Shown here one piece after another: positions 26,756 through 39,288 of a stretch of 64,000 nucleotides of DNA. The stretch lies in contig NC_003070.9 in NCBI RefSeq assembly GCF_000001735.4, positions 21,065,971 to 21,129,970 on the forward strand, given 5' to 3'. The first letter of the stretch is position 1. Each line of letters starts with the position of its first letter. A model generated the notes under the pieces. The model saw only the letters and a list, made by a program, of their open reading frames with translations, had not been told where the DNA came from and searched no databases. The translations under genes were made by a program, and so were the position numbers. This stretch comes from Arabidopsis thaliana. Its lineage: Eukaryota; Streptophyta; Magnoliopsida; Brassicales; Brassicaceae.

Positions 26756-26829
26756 GTTAATGATCTGTCATATTTATATCCACGTTAACCAATTAGTTAA
26801 ATACACGCCAGATTTGCGTGTCATGATAA

Positions 26830-26837
26830 TGACGTGG
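26830..26837 (-). promoter_or_regulatory. Second TGACGTGG element upstream of calreticulin
   Basis: This is an identical copy of the 8-bp element, 170 bp upstream of the ATG and 82 bp from the first. Confidence 0.55.
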
Positions 26838-27438
26838 CTGATGGTCACTGGACAAAACCACGAATTTGGAGTCGAATGAGCGCATGAGTTTACACGTGAG
26901 AGAGTAAAGTGGGCGTGGGTAATAGTAGCCGTCAGATTCGAACTTTTTTTTTTTTATCTACAAAATCCTTTTATTTATTTATTTATTGAGAGTCTTGATA
27001 GTTTTTCTTAAGACTATTGAAGGGCTTAACTGATTTCCATTGGTTTGTTTATTCTTCACTGACCTTTGTCACAACAAACATAAAACTGGTGACAATGAAA
27101 CAAAAGAAAAATCATAGAAGCCTAGCACAAGTTGTTGCTGCAGACTTCGTATGAGAAACACATTGTGCTATCGAGAGTTCAGCGCAAAAATGGACTATCA
27201 TATTGTGTAGTTTACAAAAAGAAAGGACGAGAAAACAAAAGCAAACAGAGGATTGTATTCAATGTACTTCCTTCTTGCCAATGTTTTTGTATTGAGCTAC
27301 ACAAATTCCCCGCGCATTTTCGGAAACAAATCTTCCATCTTTGACACTGAAGAAATGAGATTCTGGAAAACAAATTGTTAAACAAAGGTCAAAATCTTCA
27401 CACTAACCATTCAACTCTATCCCTTAACCGTTACATTT

Positions 27439-28484
27439 TCAATCTCCGGCTGCCCAATACGGAAGAGGAGCTCGAATAACAATAGAATCACCCGTAACCG
27501 GATGATCTAACGATAAACACTCAGCGTGAAGCTCATGCCCCTCAAATGTTCTTCCATTCCACTCATACACTCCATGATACTTAACATCTCCTCTAATAGG
27601 AATCCCAAGATACTGACAATGTAACCTAATCTGATGCGTCCTCCCACTTCGCGGAAACGCCCTAACCACAACAACAACATCATCATCATCTCCACCACAA
27701 CTCAATTCCCTCTCCCCCTCAGCAACAATCACATGATTCACATCTTCCAGTTCACAAGATTCGTTTTTCACACTGTTTACAGATACAACTTCAAACGTTG
27801 TCTCCATATCTCTAACAAAAGATCCACCAGGTAAAACTCTACCAACGTCTAACGCAGCGTAAACCCGCCAAGCTCCGTGTTTCGACCGTCCATGACCTGA
27901 ACTAACCGTGACCCTCCTCCAATTTGGAGATGAACCAATACAAAGAGCAATGTATGATTTACGAATCTTATGTTCTGTGAATGCCTTAACAAGCTTAGCA
28001 GCGACTTTATGTGACTTAGTAATAATCATTACACCACTAGTATCACGATCTAATCTATTCGCTAAATGATACTCACTCGAAGAATCTGAAAATCGAATTA
28101 GATTTTAGATTCAGTAACATTGAGAATTGACGAAGGAAATTAGTTATTTTAGATTCACTCACCAAGAACAATTTGAGGAGCAGAGCGAAGAACAGCTTCA
28201 CAATAAACACCTTTTGGTTTATTCACAGCCATTAGGTATTCGTCTTCGTATAGTATATCGTCTCTTGTAAGATTGAAGAGACTTGATTTTGATGAAGCTT
28301 CCATTGCTCTTCTGAGTTCAATGTCTTTGGAGATTGGAGGTGGAGGAGCTGATATGGGTTTTGGGTAATTGAGATTGAGTTCAGAGGTAGCTTCCATGGC
28401 TTTGATTGGGATTGCAAAATAGGGTTTTGTGATTATTGAATTTGCAGAGAAGGTGAAGGAGAAGAAGTTTCGAAGCAGGGACAT
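27439..28484 (-). CDS. RluA-type RNA pseudouridine synthase
   Basis: The enzyme isomerises uridine to pseudouridine in RNA. Two exons (28484-28163, 28085-27439) give 322 residues. The RluA catalytic motif reads NRLDRDTSG with the catalytic aspartate at about D120; the usual histidine before RLD is asparagine here. The second signature SGRTHQIRLH is near the C-terminus. No S4 RNA-binding domain is visible. The first ATG gives a serine- and phenylalanine-rich leader that could target an organelle, while the methionine at about residue 30 (KAMEATSE) could start a shorter form; this suggests possible dual localisation but is unproven. It is head-to-head with the release-factor gene, the two ATGs being 385 bp apart. 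Confidence 0.92.
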
Positions 28485-28869
28485 TTGTATGTACGTCTTC
28501 TTTCTCTAACCTTTTTAAGTTATACGTTTATAAACACTAACCGAACCGATCCGAACCAAAATAGTACTTAATTAAAAACACCGTACCATATATATGGTTT
28601 GAGTGTAACTTATATCGGATAAACCGAATCCGAATCAAATCGAAAACACACTGATACTCGAATTCGAATCGAAACCGTACCAAACCATCCATTTGGGTAC
28701 CACTATAATAAACCGAACGACTCCGAACCAAAAGCTGGATTGAGCCGAATTTTAATCCGAATTCGAAAAACCGAAAAATTTATACGACTTCGTTTCTCAT
28801 AAACCACAAACCCTAACTATTAAAAAGAATCGAAAAAATCAAAGTTCTGAACTTCTGATCAATTTCGAT
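28485..28869. promoter_or_regulatory. Bidirectional promoter with CCGAAYC repeats and a telo-box
   Basis: This interval separates two divergent start codons. It contains about ten copies of CCGAACC or CCGAATC and near variants on one strand between 28539 and 28770, and an AAACCCTAA telo-box at 28809-28817 close to the release-factor start. Telo-boxes are common in Arabidopsis genes for translation components. Confidence 0.6.
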
Positions 28870-31856
28870 ATGTTATCGTTAATCATCAGAAGGTCTCGAA
28901 GCAGATTCATCATCCATGGAATCAAAATTTCTTGTAACTCTCTGTCGGCTGTAGATTCAAGTTCTTCAGTTTTGGTTTCTAGAAGAACCTTCAGTTCAAC
29001 ACCTGCGTTAAGCTATTTTGGATTCAATTATGGAAAAATCTCTAATTTGAATCAGAGATTTGGTAATTACGCTTATTCTGGGAGTAGTTTCGCTTCCAGT
29101 ACTCGATCATTGAGCTCAGAAGCTGTAGCTGTGGCAGCGACTTGTGATGGACTTACTGTGGAACGAATTATAGCTAATCAGTGGCCGATTTTAGATGAGA
29201 ATGAAGGTGATTGGAAGAGTCACGCTGCAGCAATTGCACAGTCTATTCAAGTCATCAAGAGACGATTACAGGTAAATTTCATTTACAAGCTTTGCATTGT
29301 TACACACTTATGAGTTTCTTCTCTGATAGTGTGATTGTGCGAATACTCAAATCATCTCTTGAGAATACATATACAGAGTTGTGTGTATGTAAGTATGTAT
29401 GTGTGTGTGACTAGAGTTAGCATTTGCCTTTGCTTTAGCTACATATATAATATTCATGATTTAGATATATATTATATATAGGCATATTCACAAATGAATC
29501 TTTTATATGTTTGGATTTCAGAATTTGCCTGAATCTTGGCTATTTTATACGTTACACAGATACACTAAAAGTACAGTATTGAAGTTTACCTGATCGTGTG
29601 TGTATGACTTCTTTTGGTTATGTGTGCGTGTATGTATGAAATTTCACTTGAAATGTGTGTGTATGTATGATTAGAATTAGATGTATAGGCATAAACACAT
29701 TTGAATCATTTTATGTTTGAATTTTAGACTTTGCCTAAATCGTGGATTTGTACTTTTAGATATATAGGAACACATTGAATATTTATATGTTTGAGTTTTA
29801 GACTCTGCTTGAATCTTGGCATTTATCTCTATTACATAGACAGATACACGATCGGGGTTTACATATAATTTTTACTCTTGTTTTATGATTTTGGCAGTGG
29901 AAGAAACTCTTGGTGAGGCTGAAAGTTTTATCTGCAGAGTTGAACAAGTCTGATCTTTGGGATGATCCAACTCATGCTGGTAAGATAAGCCGGGAGCACG
30001 GCTCGCTTACGGGAAAAATGAAAGGAGTTATGACATTTGAGAGAGAGCTTCTTGAACACATTGACATGTTGAAACTCGCTAAAGAGGAGAACGATTCAGA
30101 GTTAGAATCGGTGGGAGTTTTAGCACTCATTTCTCAAACTCTAGGCATGTTTTCTTTTTCTGTTTCTGTTTCTCTAGGTATGATTAACCCGAAAGTTTCG
30201 GGTTTGTAGTTTATAGGGGAACTACTTGAGAACAAAATGGTCAGTATTGCTTCATTGTAAGATTGCTAACCATTTGTTTTTATCTGGTGCAGGAAACTTT
30301 AAAGGCATTGATAGATATGAGAAGGGTGTCAAAAGAGAAAGAACTCGAGGCTTTATTATCTGCGGATAATGATCCTTGTTCTTGTTATATCGAGGTGACT
30401 CTCGAAGACAATATGTATGAGATTGTTCTGTCTCTGACTTCATATTATAAAGCTGGAAGGTTTGTTGAATAGGTTCAAGCTGGAGCTGGAGGAACAGAGA
30501 GCAATGATTGGGCAGCTATGGTAATGGAAATGTACAAAACATGGGCTCAACGACGCAAATTTTCAGTCACTGTGGTTGATGAAGCTCCTGGGGAGATAGC
30601 AGGAATCAAGGTTTGATTTTATTTTCCTTCATGTAGAAATTGAATCATGCATTTTGTATTAGAGGAATCTGATAGTATCCGAACCGGTTAACTTTTGTTT
30701 ATTCACTTCAGCTAGAACTACACATCATAGAGAGATCTAGACAATCCCGGATACCACTCAACTTGTTCAGTCCCATTGTCTTTAGAACATGTTATATCTC
30801 TAGCTAACCGAGTCAACTATATTTGCTGAGCTATCTAATTTAGCTTCCATTGTAAACCAGCTAGGCTAATTTCAATGCTCCTCTGCTCTAGACTAAACCA
30901 AAAATTATCAAAATGACATCCATAAGCGTTGGCTGATTGGCTCACATATAGAGCAAAATGTGTAGTTTATCCATTATTCACTGCTAAAATCTCATGTTCT
31001 GTTTAGTGCAATTGGTCAAATCTATAATATTGAACCATTGGCTAACGATTGATCCAATGTCTTGAACAGCGTGCTACAATCAAAGTGAACGGTGAATACG
31101 CATACGGATACGCCAAAGCAGAAGTTGGAGTACATAGGCTGGTGCGTATATCCCCGTTTGACAGTGGAAAACGGAGACACACTTCGTTTGCGGCAGTTGC
31201 GGTGATTCCAATTCTAGGTGATGGGTCCACCCGTGTGGAGATCAATGACTCCGATCTCCGGATTGAGCGGTTCCGTTCTGGAGGAGCCGGTGGGCAGCAC
31301 GCTAACACGACAGACAGTGCTGTTAGAATCGTTCACATACCAACTGGCATAACAGCAACTTGTCAGAATGAAAGGTCTGTATTCAAAGTCTCAATTTTTC
31401 TATTATTTTTCTTACACTCTTCTTATTCTTATACTAAATTTGGTGTTTGGTTTGTTTGTCAATCCCTGATTTTGGTATGCAGGTCACAACATAGTAACAA
31501 GGCTTCAGCAATGGCAGTACTACAATCACGGTTAGACCAACTGGAAATGGCTCGTCAGACAGCAATGAACGCTCAACATACACAATCACTAACAGAGATC
31601 AGCTGGGGAAACCAGATACGAACTTATGTTCTCCATGTATGTAGATACCGATCCACACATTTTCCGTTGCAATTTGAGTTTACATGACAATAATCTGAGT
31701 AATTATTCTTTGCTTTTGTAGCCATACAGAATGGTGAAGGATCTGCGAACCAACTACGAGGTCTCTGATCCTGACTCGGTTCTTGAAGGAGACTTAGATG
31801 GTTTCATCTTGAGCTTCTTATCTTCTTCTTTAGACAAAGATGATCCTGAACATTAG
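28870..31856 (+). CDS. Organellar peptide chain release factor 2 (PrfB-like)
   Basis: The protein ends translation by recognising stop codons on organellar ribosomes. Seven exons (28870-29271, 29898-30110, 30293-30394, 30473-30610, 31070-31374, 31483-31636, 31722-31856) give 482 residues. The N-terminal 100 residues are arginine- and serine-rich ([10 protein letters not shown]) and look like a mitochondrial presequence. HAGAGGTES-like AGAGGTES opens domain 2. The anticodon-like tripeptide SPF ([12 protein letters not shown]) marks a class reading UAA and UGA rather than UAG. The catalytic GGQ lies in [10 protein letters not shown]. Chloroplast PrfB1 is a different gene, so a mitochondrial role is the best inference. 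Confidence 0.93.
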
Positions 31857-32013
31857 TTTATAGATGTTGACATGATTGTCTCAAGAGAGTTCTACTTATG
31901 TTTACTTGAAACGTCTTTTTATTACTAAACTCCGAAAGGACTTAGGGGGGGTTATTGAACGTAGGATTTTTATTGAATCTGAAAGAAATTAGAATTCTAT
32001 TTAAATCTTGTGC

Positions 32014-32106
32014 TATTCAATTGAATGGTTTTATAATTCTACTAAATTCTACTGTTATTCAATTGATTGAATTTGTAATTCTATTAAATTCTACTGTTAT
32101 TCAATA
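32014..32106. repeat. 42-bp tandem repeat in the 3' flank of the release factor gene
   Basis: Units starting TATTCAATT at 32014, 32056 and 32098 give a 42-bp period, a little over two copies. Each unit contains TAATTCTA and AAATTCTACTG. The surrounding 31950-32230 is AT-rich and may be an old insertion. Confidence 0.7.
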
Positions 32107-32632
32107 TTAAAATTGTTTTAATGCTAATGTGATTTGATTAGAATTTAATAGAAATCAAAGGAAAAAACGTGAAGAAACAAATCCCACCTTTTATGGTGTG
32201 ATTTGGATAGAATTTTTCAAACTTTTCATTTTCCACCTTTTAAGATGAACTCATTCATTGTTTTTAAATTGGCTTAAATAAAATATATATACAGTATTCC
32301 GATATTACTTCTAGCATCTGTAACTACTTTTGTTAAATACTGATTTAAAGATTTGTAATCCACAAAACCATGAAATACTATTATCTGTTTTCCTTTTGTT
32401 TGGTCCGAAAATTATGTGGACTTAAGTTGTAAAATAATTTCAGTTCACTCGAGATAAACTGCGATGAATTTGTTCAAAACGGAACAAACTTTATGAAAAT
32501 CCAAACAAACTTTATTGAAATCCAACAACATAAGCTAAAAAAATACCAAATATCCAAACAGAAAACCAAATAATTGCTAACATAATAAATCGTCTAAAGA
32601 AAGATACAAATCCTCGACAACTAAGAAGAAAC

Positions 32633-34872
32633 TTAGGCCCTAATGTTGCTGGAAACTATTTCCTCCACCGGAAAGAAGTGTCTGTTATGCAACATAATAG
32701 AGTCAGCGGCGACAGGCTCGTTGTCTTGGTTCCTATGCCATGTGTACTGCGCGTGAGTCCTATTCATAATCTCTAAAACCGCATGGCCAAAACTCGCCTC
32801 TCTATATGCTGAGTAACTCGGTTGTGGATCCACGAAACTACATCAACCAAGACACACAAATGTTAGTTTCACATCACCAAAACAACAAAATATTATTTAA
32901 AAAGTTGTTTACTCTCTTTACCTGTTTGCAATTCCTTCAATGTTTCCTCCATCTCCGATAGTAATGTAAATAGGAGCATTAGGATCTTTCACAGGAGAGC
33001 TCAAGCCATTGGTGATGTTGTACTTAATATTGGAGATACGTTCAGATCTCTCATAGGCATGGACATGACCAGACAAAACCAAATCAACCTTGCTGTTAAC
33101 GAGCCACGACTCAAACATAACTCTCATGCTCTCACCTTCCATGTAATGATAGTTATTACTGTTGTACCACGGAGAGTGAACAATGACAATCAACCATGGA
33201 GTCTCTTCTCTGTTCACATTCTTTAGCTCTTGCTCAAGCCAAATGTATTGAGGCGTGTATTTTCCTGAAATGAGATAACTTGTTATATAAGAAAACTCAA
33301 TGGCATTCAAATATATTTGATTTTTCATGTGTTTGTTAATTAATTACCGTAGGCCGAGTAAGAAGAGAGGACGATGATGTGAGCAGAAGCACGTCTCACT
33401 GAGTACCAAAGAGGAGAAGTGCTTTGTGAAGCTTTGTAGGCGTTAGGGTAACGGTGAGTGTAGGGCTTGAATGCGTGAGGCTCACCCTAGTAAGATGTAA
33501 GTTGGTTAAATAAACTACTAAACCAAATAACAAAAAGACAGATTATAAAGAGTTATTATGTGAATCTTACAATGTTTGGAACAAAATCAATTTCATGATT
33601 CCCGGCAGCAAAGATGAAGGGCTGGTAAGCAGCACAAGGCTCCATAAATCTTCCCCAAGTATCCCACTTTCTCTGGTCATGATTCGGGTGGTCGTCTGCA
33701 TATGACAAGTCTCCAGCAAAGAGAACAGCTTGGCCTTTAGGGTTTGACATGTAATGATACAATGTCTCATTAGAAGCATAAGTCTGTCCAAGATCACCTA
33801 CATAACAAAATATATAAGAACAATTTAAAATCTCAAATATCATATATAATTTTTGAAAGGTCTATAAAACAAAAAAAATGTACCAATGATGCCGAATGTG
33901 TATGGAACATCGGGTCCGATCTTTGGAGGAGTAGTGAAGGAGAATTGTCTAACGGATTTATCGGTACCAACCTCATAGATGTACTTGGTATCGTACTGCC
34001 ATGTAGATAAAAGTATAGAAACTTTAGAAAAATATTTCTTAAATAAATGTGATGTGTTAATTAAATAACAAATTTAAGGTATAGAAAGTACAAACCTCGA
34101 GTCCCTTAATTGTGGCGTGATGGAGAAATCCTGAACTATAGTCATAGAATCTGTAAGATTTAGTGGAGGCATGAGCTCTCTTTTTCGCTGGCTTTACGTC
34201 ACTACCATTAGTAGCGATCCAGTAGGTAACAACGTTAGAACCAGCGAGATTCAACGGTGTGACCCACGAGACAATCATGCCACGTCCATCATGGTCTCCT
34301 TGAGTCAGATGAACCTAAAAAAGACCATATAAAAAATTATCAATATGAATCTTATAGCAAACGAAAAAAATCTTATAGCTTGCATTTGGTCACGATATAA
34401 ACAATAAGCCATCAGGTAACTCATTTTAAGAAAACACACATTATTAACACACAATGACACAAAAAAACGATAATAGTGTTTTGTAGAACGAAACTGGTGG
34501 TGGGTGTTTACGTTATCATAAGAAATATAATTGCTAAATGTTAAAACGCTAAGAAACTCTTCAAAGGTTGGGTAATTGGGTTAAGATTTTATTTTTAAAG
34601 TAATCGAGTGCTAATTATTTTTCTTTAAAAACTTAAAACAAAATTTCTGTATCTAAGCTCTAAAATAACAAAGAATTTTTTTATGATCTAAGTTAATTAA
34701 CATGAGAAAATCATACCTGTTCAGGAGTGTTGTAGCCACCAGGAGAAGGGAAAGTGTCGAGAGACATTTCGATCGATGGTAAAGCTTGGCGGACAAATTT
34801 ACTTGTTATTCCACCATTGATTACAGTAGTGATGCTTAAGAACAAGAAGGCAAATATGACCAGATTCTTCAT
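32633..34872 (-). CDS. PAP6: Purple acid phosphatase, secreted
   Basis: This is a binuclear metal phosphomonoesterase of the plant purple acid phosphatase family, secreted or vacuolar. Seven exons (34872-34717, 34314-34096, 33995-33884, 33797-33571, 33486-33348, 33264-32922, 32837-32633) give 466 residues. A signal peptide covers about residues 1-20. The five metal-ligand blocks are present: GDLG (D164), GDLSY (D192, Y195), GNHE (N229, H230), VHSPW (H314) and GHVH (H351, H353). The Tyr gives the charge-transfer colour. It is the high-molecular-weight type with an N-terminal fibronectin-like domain. The assignment to PAP6 rests on memory of order and length. Confidence 0.94.
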
Positions 34873-35356
34873 GTTTAGTGATTTTTTCTTCTTGCTTTAA
34901 GATTTCTGAGGTCGTGAATTATGATTAATGACGTGAAGTCTATATATAGATTAATAAATGTGGTATTTTTAAAACAGAAAAGAAGAGATAAAATCGATTT
35001 TTAAGGAATATACTAGTACAAAAAGATTTTGTTCCCTATATTAGTTACGAATATCATTGATATTTTGATTAAATATAATTTAGTTTGCTAATTTCAATTT
35101 TTTTTTTAAGAAAAAGATTTTTTAAATGATGGTTGAAAATTTATTATCTTATTAATTCACTTATTAATTCAAACACTTGTTGCGCATTACACGTTTATTT
35201 TGTCAAAAGTCAAAACCCTAAAACATGTTTATTTTGTCTCCCGCCTCTTCCATTTTTGGTTCTTTGGGATTTTGTTTTGTTTTGTAAGTTAACGAAGAGA
35301 GAAGCAGATTCATAAATAGTCATTCATAATTGTGTTTAAAAGGCTTTGTCATTGTC

Positions 35357-36731
35357 ATGTATTCTCTAATTCTTCTTGGAAAAAGATCTACCGAGTTGCA
35401 AAAATGGCGTAATATGAAAGCTTCAGTGAACTTGTGCAAAACGTAATCTCTGTTTTCTCCAATTCATTCTCCTCTGTTAGTGCTGATGATGTGATCCCTA
35501 GAGATGCTCAAAAAGAGCCGAAATTAACGGTCTCTTACCTTGTTGATTCAGTGGGTATACCGATAAAATTCGCAGAATCAATCTTGAAGGAAGTCAGCTC
35601 AAAGGACAAGTGCAATCCCAATTCTGTTCTGAATCTTCTAAGAAGTTATGATTTCACAGATTCTCAGATATCAAGCATCATTACGACTGATCCAGAATTA
35701 CTTATGGAAGATGCTGAGAATTCCCTTTGTCCCAAGCTTAAGTTTTTGGAGTCCAGAGAAATTTTAAGCTCTAGGCTCAATGACATTGTTACTAGAGTTC
35801 CGAAAATCTTGAGGATGGAAGAGGAAAAATCTATGATCACATACTATGACTTTGTCAAAACCATTACACTAACGAGTTCGCGTTCGGACTTCTATAAGGT
35901 TTGCGAACTTTATCCATATATTGAAAGTTCTATTAGGAAGGTTATTGAGATGGGTTTTGATCCTTTCGCCCCAAAAATTTTCGATGCTACGGTCGTTGTT
36001 TGCACATTAAGCAACGAAACATTAGAAGAAAGAGTCAATATCTATAAAACGTTAGGCTTTGATGTCAGAGATGTATGGGAAATGTTCAAGAAGTGTCCTA
36101 CTTTTCTGAATATCTCGGAGAAGAAGATAACTCAGAGTTTCGAAACATTGAAGAAGTGTGGACTTGTCGAAGAAGAAGTCATCTCTATGTTCCAGAAGTC
36201 TCCACAATGTATTGATTTTTCAGAGCTGGATATAACTCAGAATTTTGAATTCTTGAAGGGATGTGGATTAGTCGAAGAAGAGGTCCTCTCTATGTTCAAG
36301 AGGTATCCGCAATGTATTGGTTTTTCAGAGAAAAAAATATTGAACGCGGTTGAAACATTTTTAGGCCAAGGGTTCAGCAAAGATGAGGTCATGATGATGG
36401 TCAAGTGCTATCCTCCATGTCTTAATTTATCAGCAGAGTCAATTAAGAGGAAGACTGATTTTCTTGTCAAGAAAATGAATTGGCCACGAGAAGTCGAGAA
36501 GGCGTGGTTTCGATCCCTGTGGTACTTGAATTCAGCATGGAGAAAATGATTGTACCGAGGTGCAATGTTATCAAAGCTCTTACGTCCAAAAGATTGCTCA
36601 AAACTGAAGTCTCTTCAATGTTTTCTGTCTTGATATGTCCCGATGAGGTGTTTCTTGAAAGGTATGTGAGTAAGCATGATGATCAAGAACTTGTCGATGA
36701 GTTGATGTCTATCTTCACCAAAGATCAGTAA
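35357..36731 (+). CDS. mTERF family protein with two frame breaks
   Basis: mTERF proteins bind organellar nucleic acids through helical repeats. Three frames must be joined to read this one. The ATG at 35357 opens an N-terminus typical of an Arabidopsis mTERF cluster (MYSLILLGKRSTELQKWRN) but meets TAA at 35444-35446. The body continues in another frame from about 35434 to a stop at 36547-36549 (about 370 residues, with repeats such as ITQSFETLKKCGLVEEEV). The conserved C-terminus (VVSIPVVLEFSMEKMIVPRC, and on to 36731) lies in the third frame, open from about 36500. Each break looks like loss of one base, near 35430 and 36504. A 38-bp intron would be needed to bypass the first break, which is too short. 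Whether a truncated protein is made is unknown. Confidence 0.85.
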
Positions 36732-37385
36732 TTGTTTTCGTTTTTGAATTTTTTATTTTCGTTTGTATTTTTTATCTAATATTCTATTAAATTTAATTTT
36801 CTTCTGTTAATTATTTTACTTAAATAGAATTAAATATAAAATAGGTATTTGGTCCTTTATTCTAGTAAACCACAATGTTAGGGTGTTTTTTTTTTAAGTT
36901 ATTTTTCTCTATATTTGGGTTAAACTAGATAAATTTCAGTTTTTTATTGTTTATTTTTGTTTTGGTCTAAAGTTTTTTATTGTTATTCTCGGCAGAACGT
37001 TATCTTTCCACAAAATTTAGATCATGTTGTGATTGCGAATTTTTCTTTCGTGGAAGCTGCTTTTAAATTAATGTAGACAAGTTATTAAAGTTTACATGCT
37101 CACCAATACAAACTTGTTTATATCGGAAACGATCAATTTTACTAATTAGAAATAAGGGCCAATTTTATAACTTAGATGCCATGCCTAGCTAGAACTATAT
37201 ATAAATAAACTAATTTGAAATTCTGAGTTTACTAAATGAAATTAGTTTAATTGTTGGAGGTTACTGATTAGGATGAAATGATGTCGTTTTACTAACATCA
37301 AAACGACGTTTTTTTTAATGTTAAGAGGATTACAAAGATTTTAAAAAAAAAAGAAAAACAAAGAAGAAGCAAAAATCCAAGTTAA
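36732..37385. other. Intergenic AT-rich region
   Basis: No gene is seen. It contains the mTERF 3' flank, poly-T runs and the host sequence up to the Helitron end. Confidence 0.6.
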
Positions 37386-37517
37386 CTAGATTTTAACCCG
37401 CGGTATACCGCGCGGCTATATATTGTTAGAAAATAATCAAAATGTAATATGCTTAATTGATTAACATTATTATATAACCTATTATTTTATATTTTTTTTG
37501 AATATAAAAACCTTTTC

Positions 37518-37535
37518 TATATATATATATATATA
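37518..37535. repeat. AT dinucleotide microsatellite
   Basis: A short run of TA repeats lies inside the Helitron. Confidence 0.8.
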
Positions 37536-38497
37536 CATATATAACTTAATGTACAATATTAGGATTAAACATGTGGTACGACGGGCAAAAAGTTTTTATT
37601 AGTATAGACAATAATGTTAGATTTTACGATATCTTTTGTATTAAAGTTAATAATTTTATATAAGTACAATTAAAAAAAACTGATGCTGATAAAATATTAA
37701 AATAAGATTTAAACCATATTATTACTTTTGATTGATGATATTATAAATTTCTATTAATATCGATCCAAACCCGTCCCACCATATAACTCTCATGAAATAT
37801 TATTTTTTATAAGTTTAAATATTATTAATGTTTATAAAGTTAAAATATTTCAATAATATATTTCAAAAATTAATATTTTTTTGCCTTTTACGTAATGACA
37901 TTTTTTGCAATTCTTAGTAAAACAAAATAAGTCTACAAAATGTAGTTCAACTTTTTTAATGTAGATAATGTTATAAATAAATATCTAATTTAATCATAAT
38001 TTGTGATTGATATGTACTTGAGTTTTTGGACTATATGTATTTCACGTCATTGAATAGCCTAAATTGGGTAGTTTTGTTAACATTATTTGAAACAATAATA
38101 TTAGCTTAATGCATGTACATTTTACTAATTGAAAATATGAAATTGATTCTTTTTATAACACGGAAAATATGAGATTGATTCTTTATATTATACAGAAAAT
38201 GAATGATTCAAAACTAAAGATCAGAGTGTAATATAGTTTAGCTTAGAAAATAATTAAAACGATTTTATTTATTTATTTCGTTTCCTAAATTTTAGTTTTG
38301 ATTCAGAAAATAATTGTTTAACTTCCTTAGAAGATGATAAACATATATGGAAGATTTGAATCTCTATTCATATATATTTAAAAAATCAATAATGTCAATA
38401 TAATTAAAGGATAGATTAGAAGAAATTTTCTTGAATGCTAAATAATGTCCAATGAAATAATACTTTTATTTATTTTTAGTAATACTTTATATAGTTT

Positions 38498-38513
38498 CGC
38501 GGTGTACCACGGG
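38498..38513 (+). repeat. Internal Helitron-type 3' hairpin, opposite orientation
   Basis: CGCGGTGTACCACGGG followed by TTTAATTATG resembles the Helitron 3' hairpin and tail seen at 62873-62899, on the plus strand. The terminal CTRR is degraded. It may be the end of a nested element. Confidence 0.5.
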
Positions 38514-39288
38514 TTTAATTATGCTTTTTAGTAATACTTTTATTTAAAAGAAATATAACTCAAGTCAATTTAGTATTAGTTAGTTGTGATTAGCTAGATC
38601 TGTATCATAAAATCTAGAATATAACAACAATAAGATTTGAGAATAAGTTGGTTGCAAACATATTTAGGATCTTTAGTAACGTTTTCTGAATAGTTTCATG
38701 CGTATACACATCCTGCTAATGTACATTGGTTAAGTTTAATAGAAATCTTTAACAAAAAAAAAGTTTAATAGAAAGATAGAACAAATAACATACTATGAAT
38801 TAAAACTGATGTAACAACCCATCAAATTATATGCAGACTATGAAACTAAACTGAAAATCTCGTTCATGATGCAATTTCCACAACACACCAAGTGCGTCAA
38901 TTACCTGGTTTGATCTATGACAGAATTGATTATTATGGTATATGGAGAAGAGTCATTCCCGAAAAAATGGAGAAGAGTCATTAATAAATTGTTCAAAATC
39001 ATTTTGGTAGAAGTAAATGATATAAAAAATTACTGGACTGAATTTATTTTTGAAGTAATGGTGGAGTTAATATAGAGAGATTTTAGGTAATATTTTGTTA
39101 GGTAAATATTCGATTTAAAATGTCGATTGAAAAAAACAAATCCAGTAGCATTGAGTAGTAAATAAGTTCCAAATCCATAATTTATTTATTAAAATGGTTG
39201 CAAAAATGTATATGTAGATTTGCGATAAACAAATCCATTTATTATGACGTTTCCATATGTCATTGCAAATAAACGACCAAGGTATATA

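Larger units (their letters stand above)
37386..39218 (-). mobile_element. Non-autonomous Helitron
   Basis: Read on the minus strand, the element begins TCTACATATACATTTTTGC at 39218 and ends with a GC-rich palindrome (37397-37415, CCGCGG/CCGCGG around TATA), then TTAAAAT and CTAG at 37389-37386. It sits between host A and T, as Helitrons do. No Rep/helicase coding sequence is visible, so it is non-autonomous. The 5' end matches those at 41078 and 62020, and the 3' hairpin matches that at 62899. A second hairpin of the family in the opposite orientation at 38498-38513 suggests a nested or rearranged copy. Confidence 0.72.

Noticed and set aside
27132-27344. 70-codon plus-strand frame
   Set aside because: It lies in the 3' flank of the pseudouridine synthase gene, has no recognisable motif, and is of a length expected by chance.
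35440-35482. Intron that would rescue the first frame break of the mTERF gene
   Set aside because: A GT and an AG are available but the intron would be about 40 bp, below the working minimum in plants, and it would not fix the second break.
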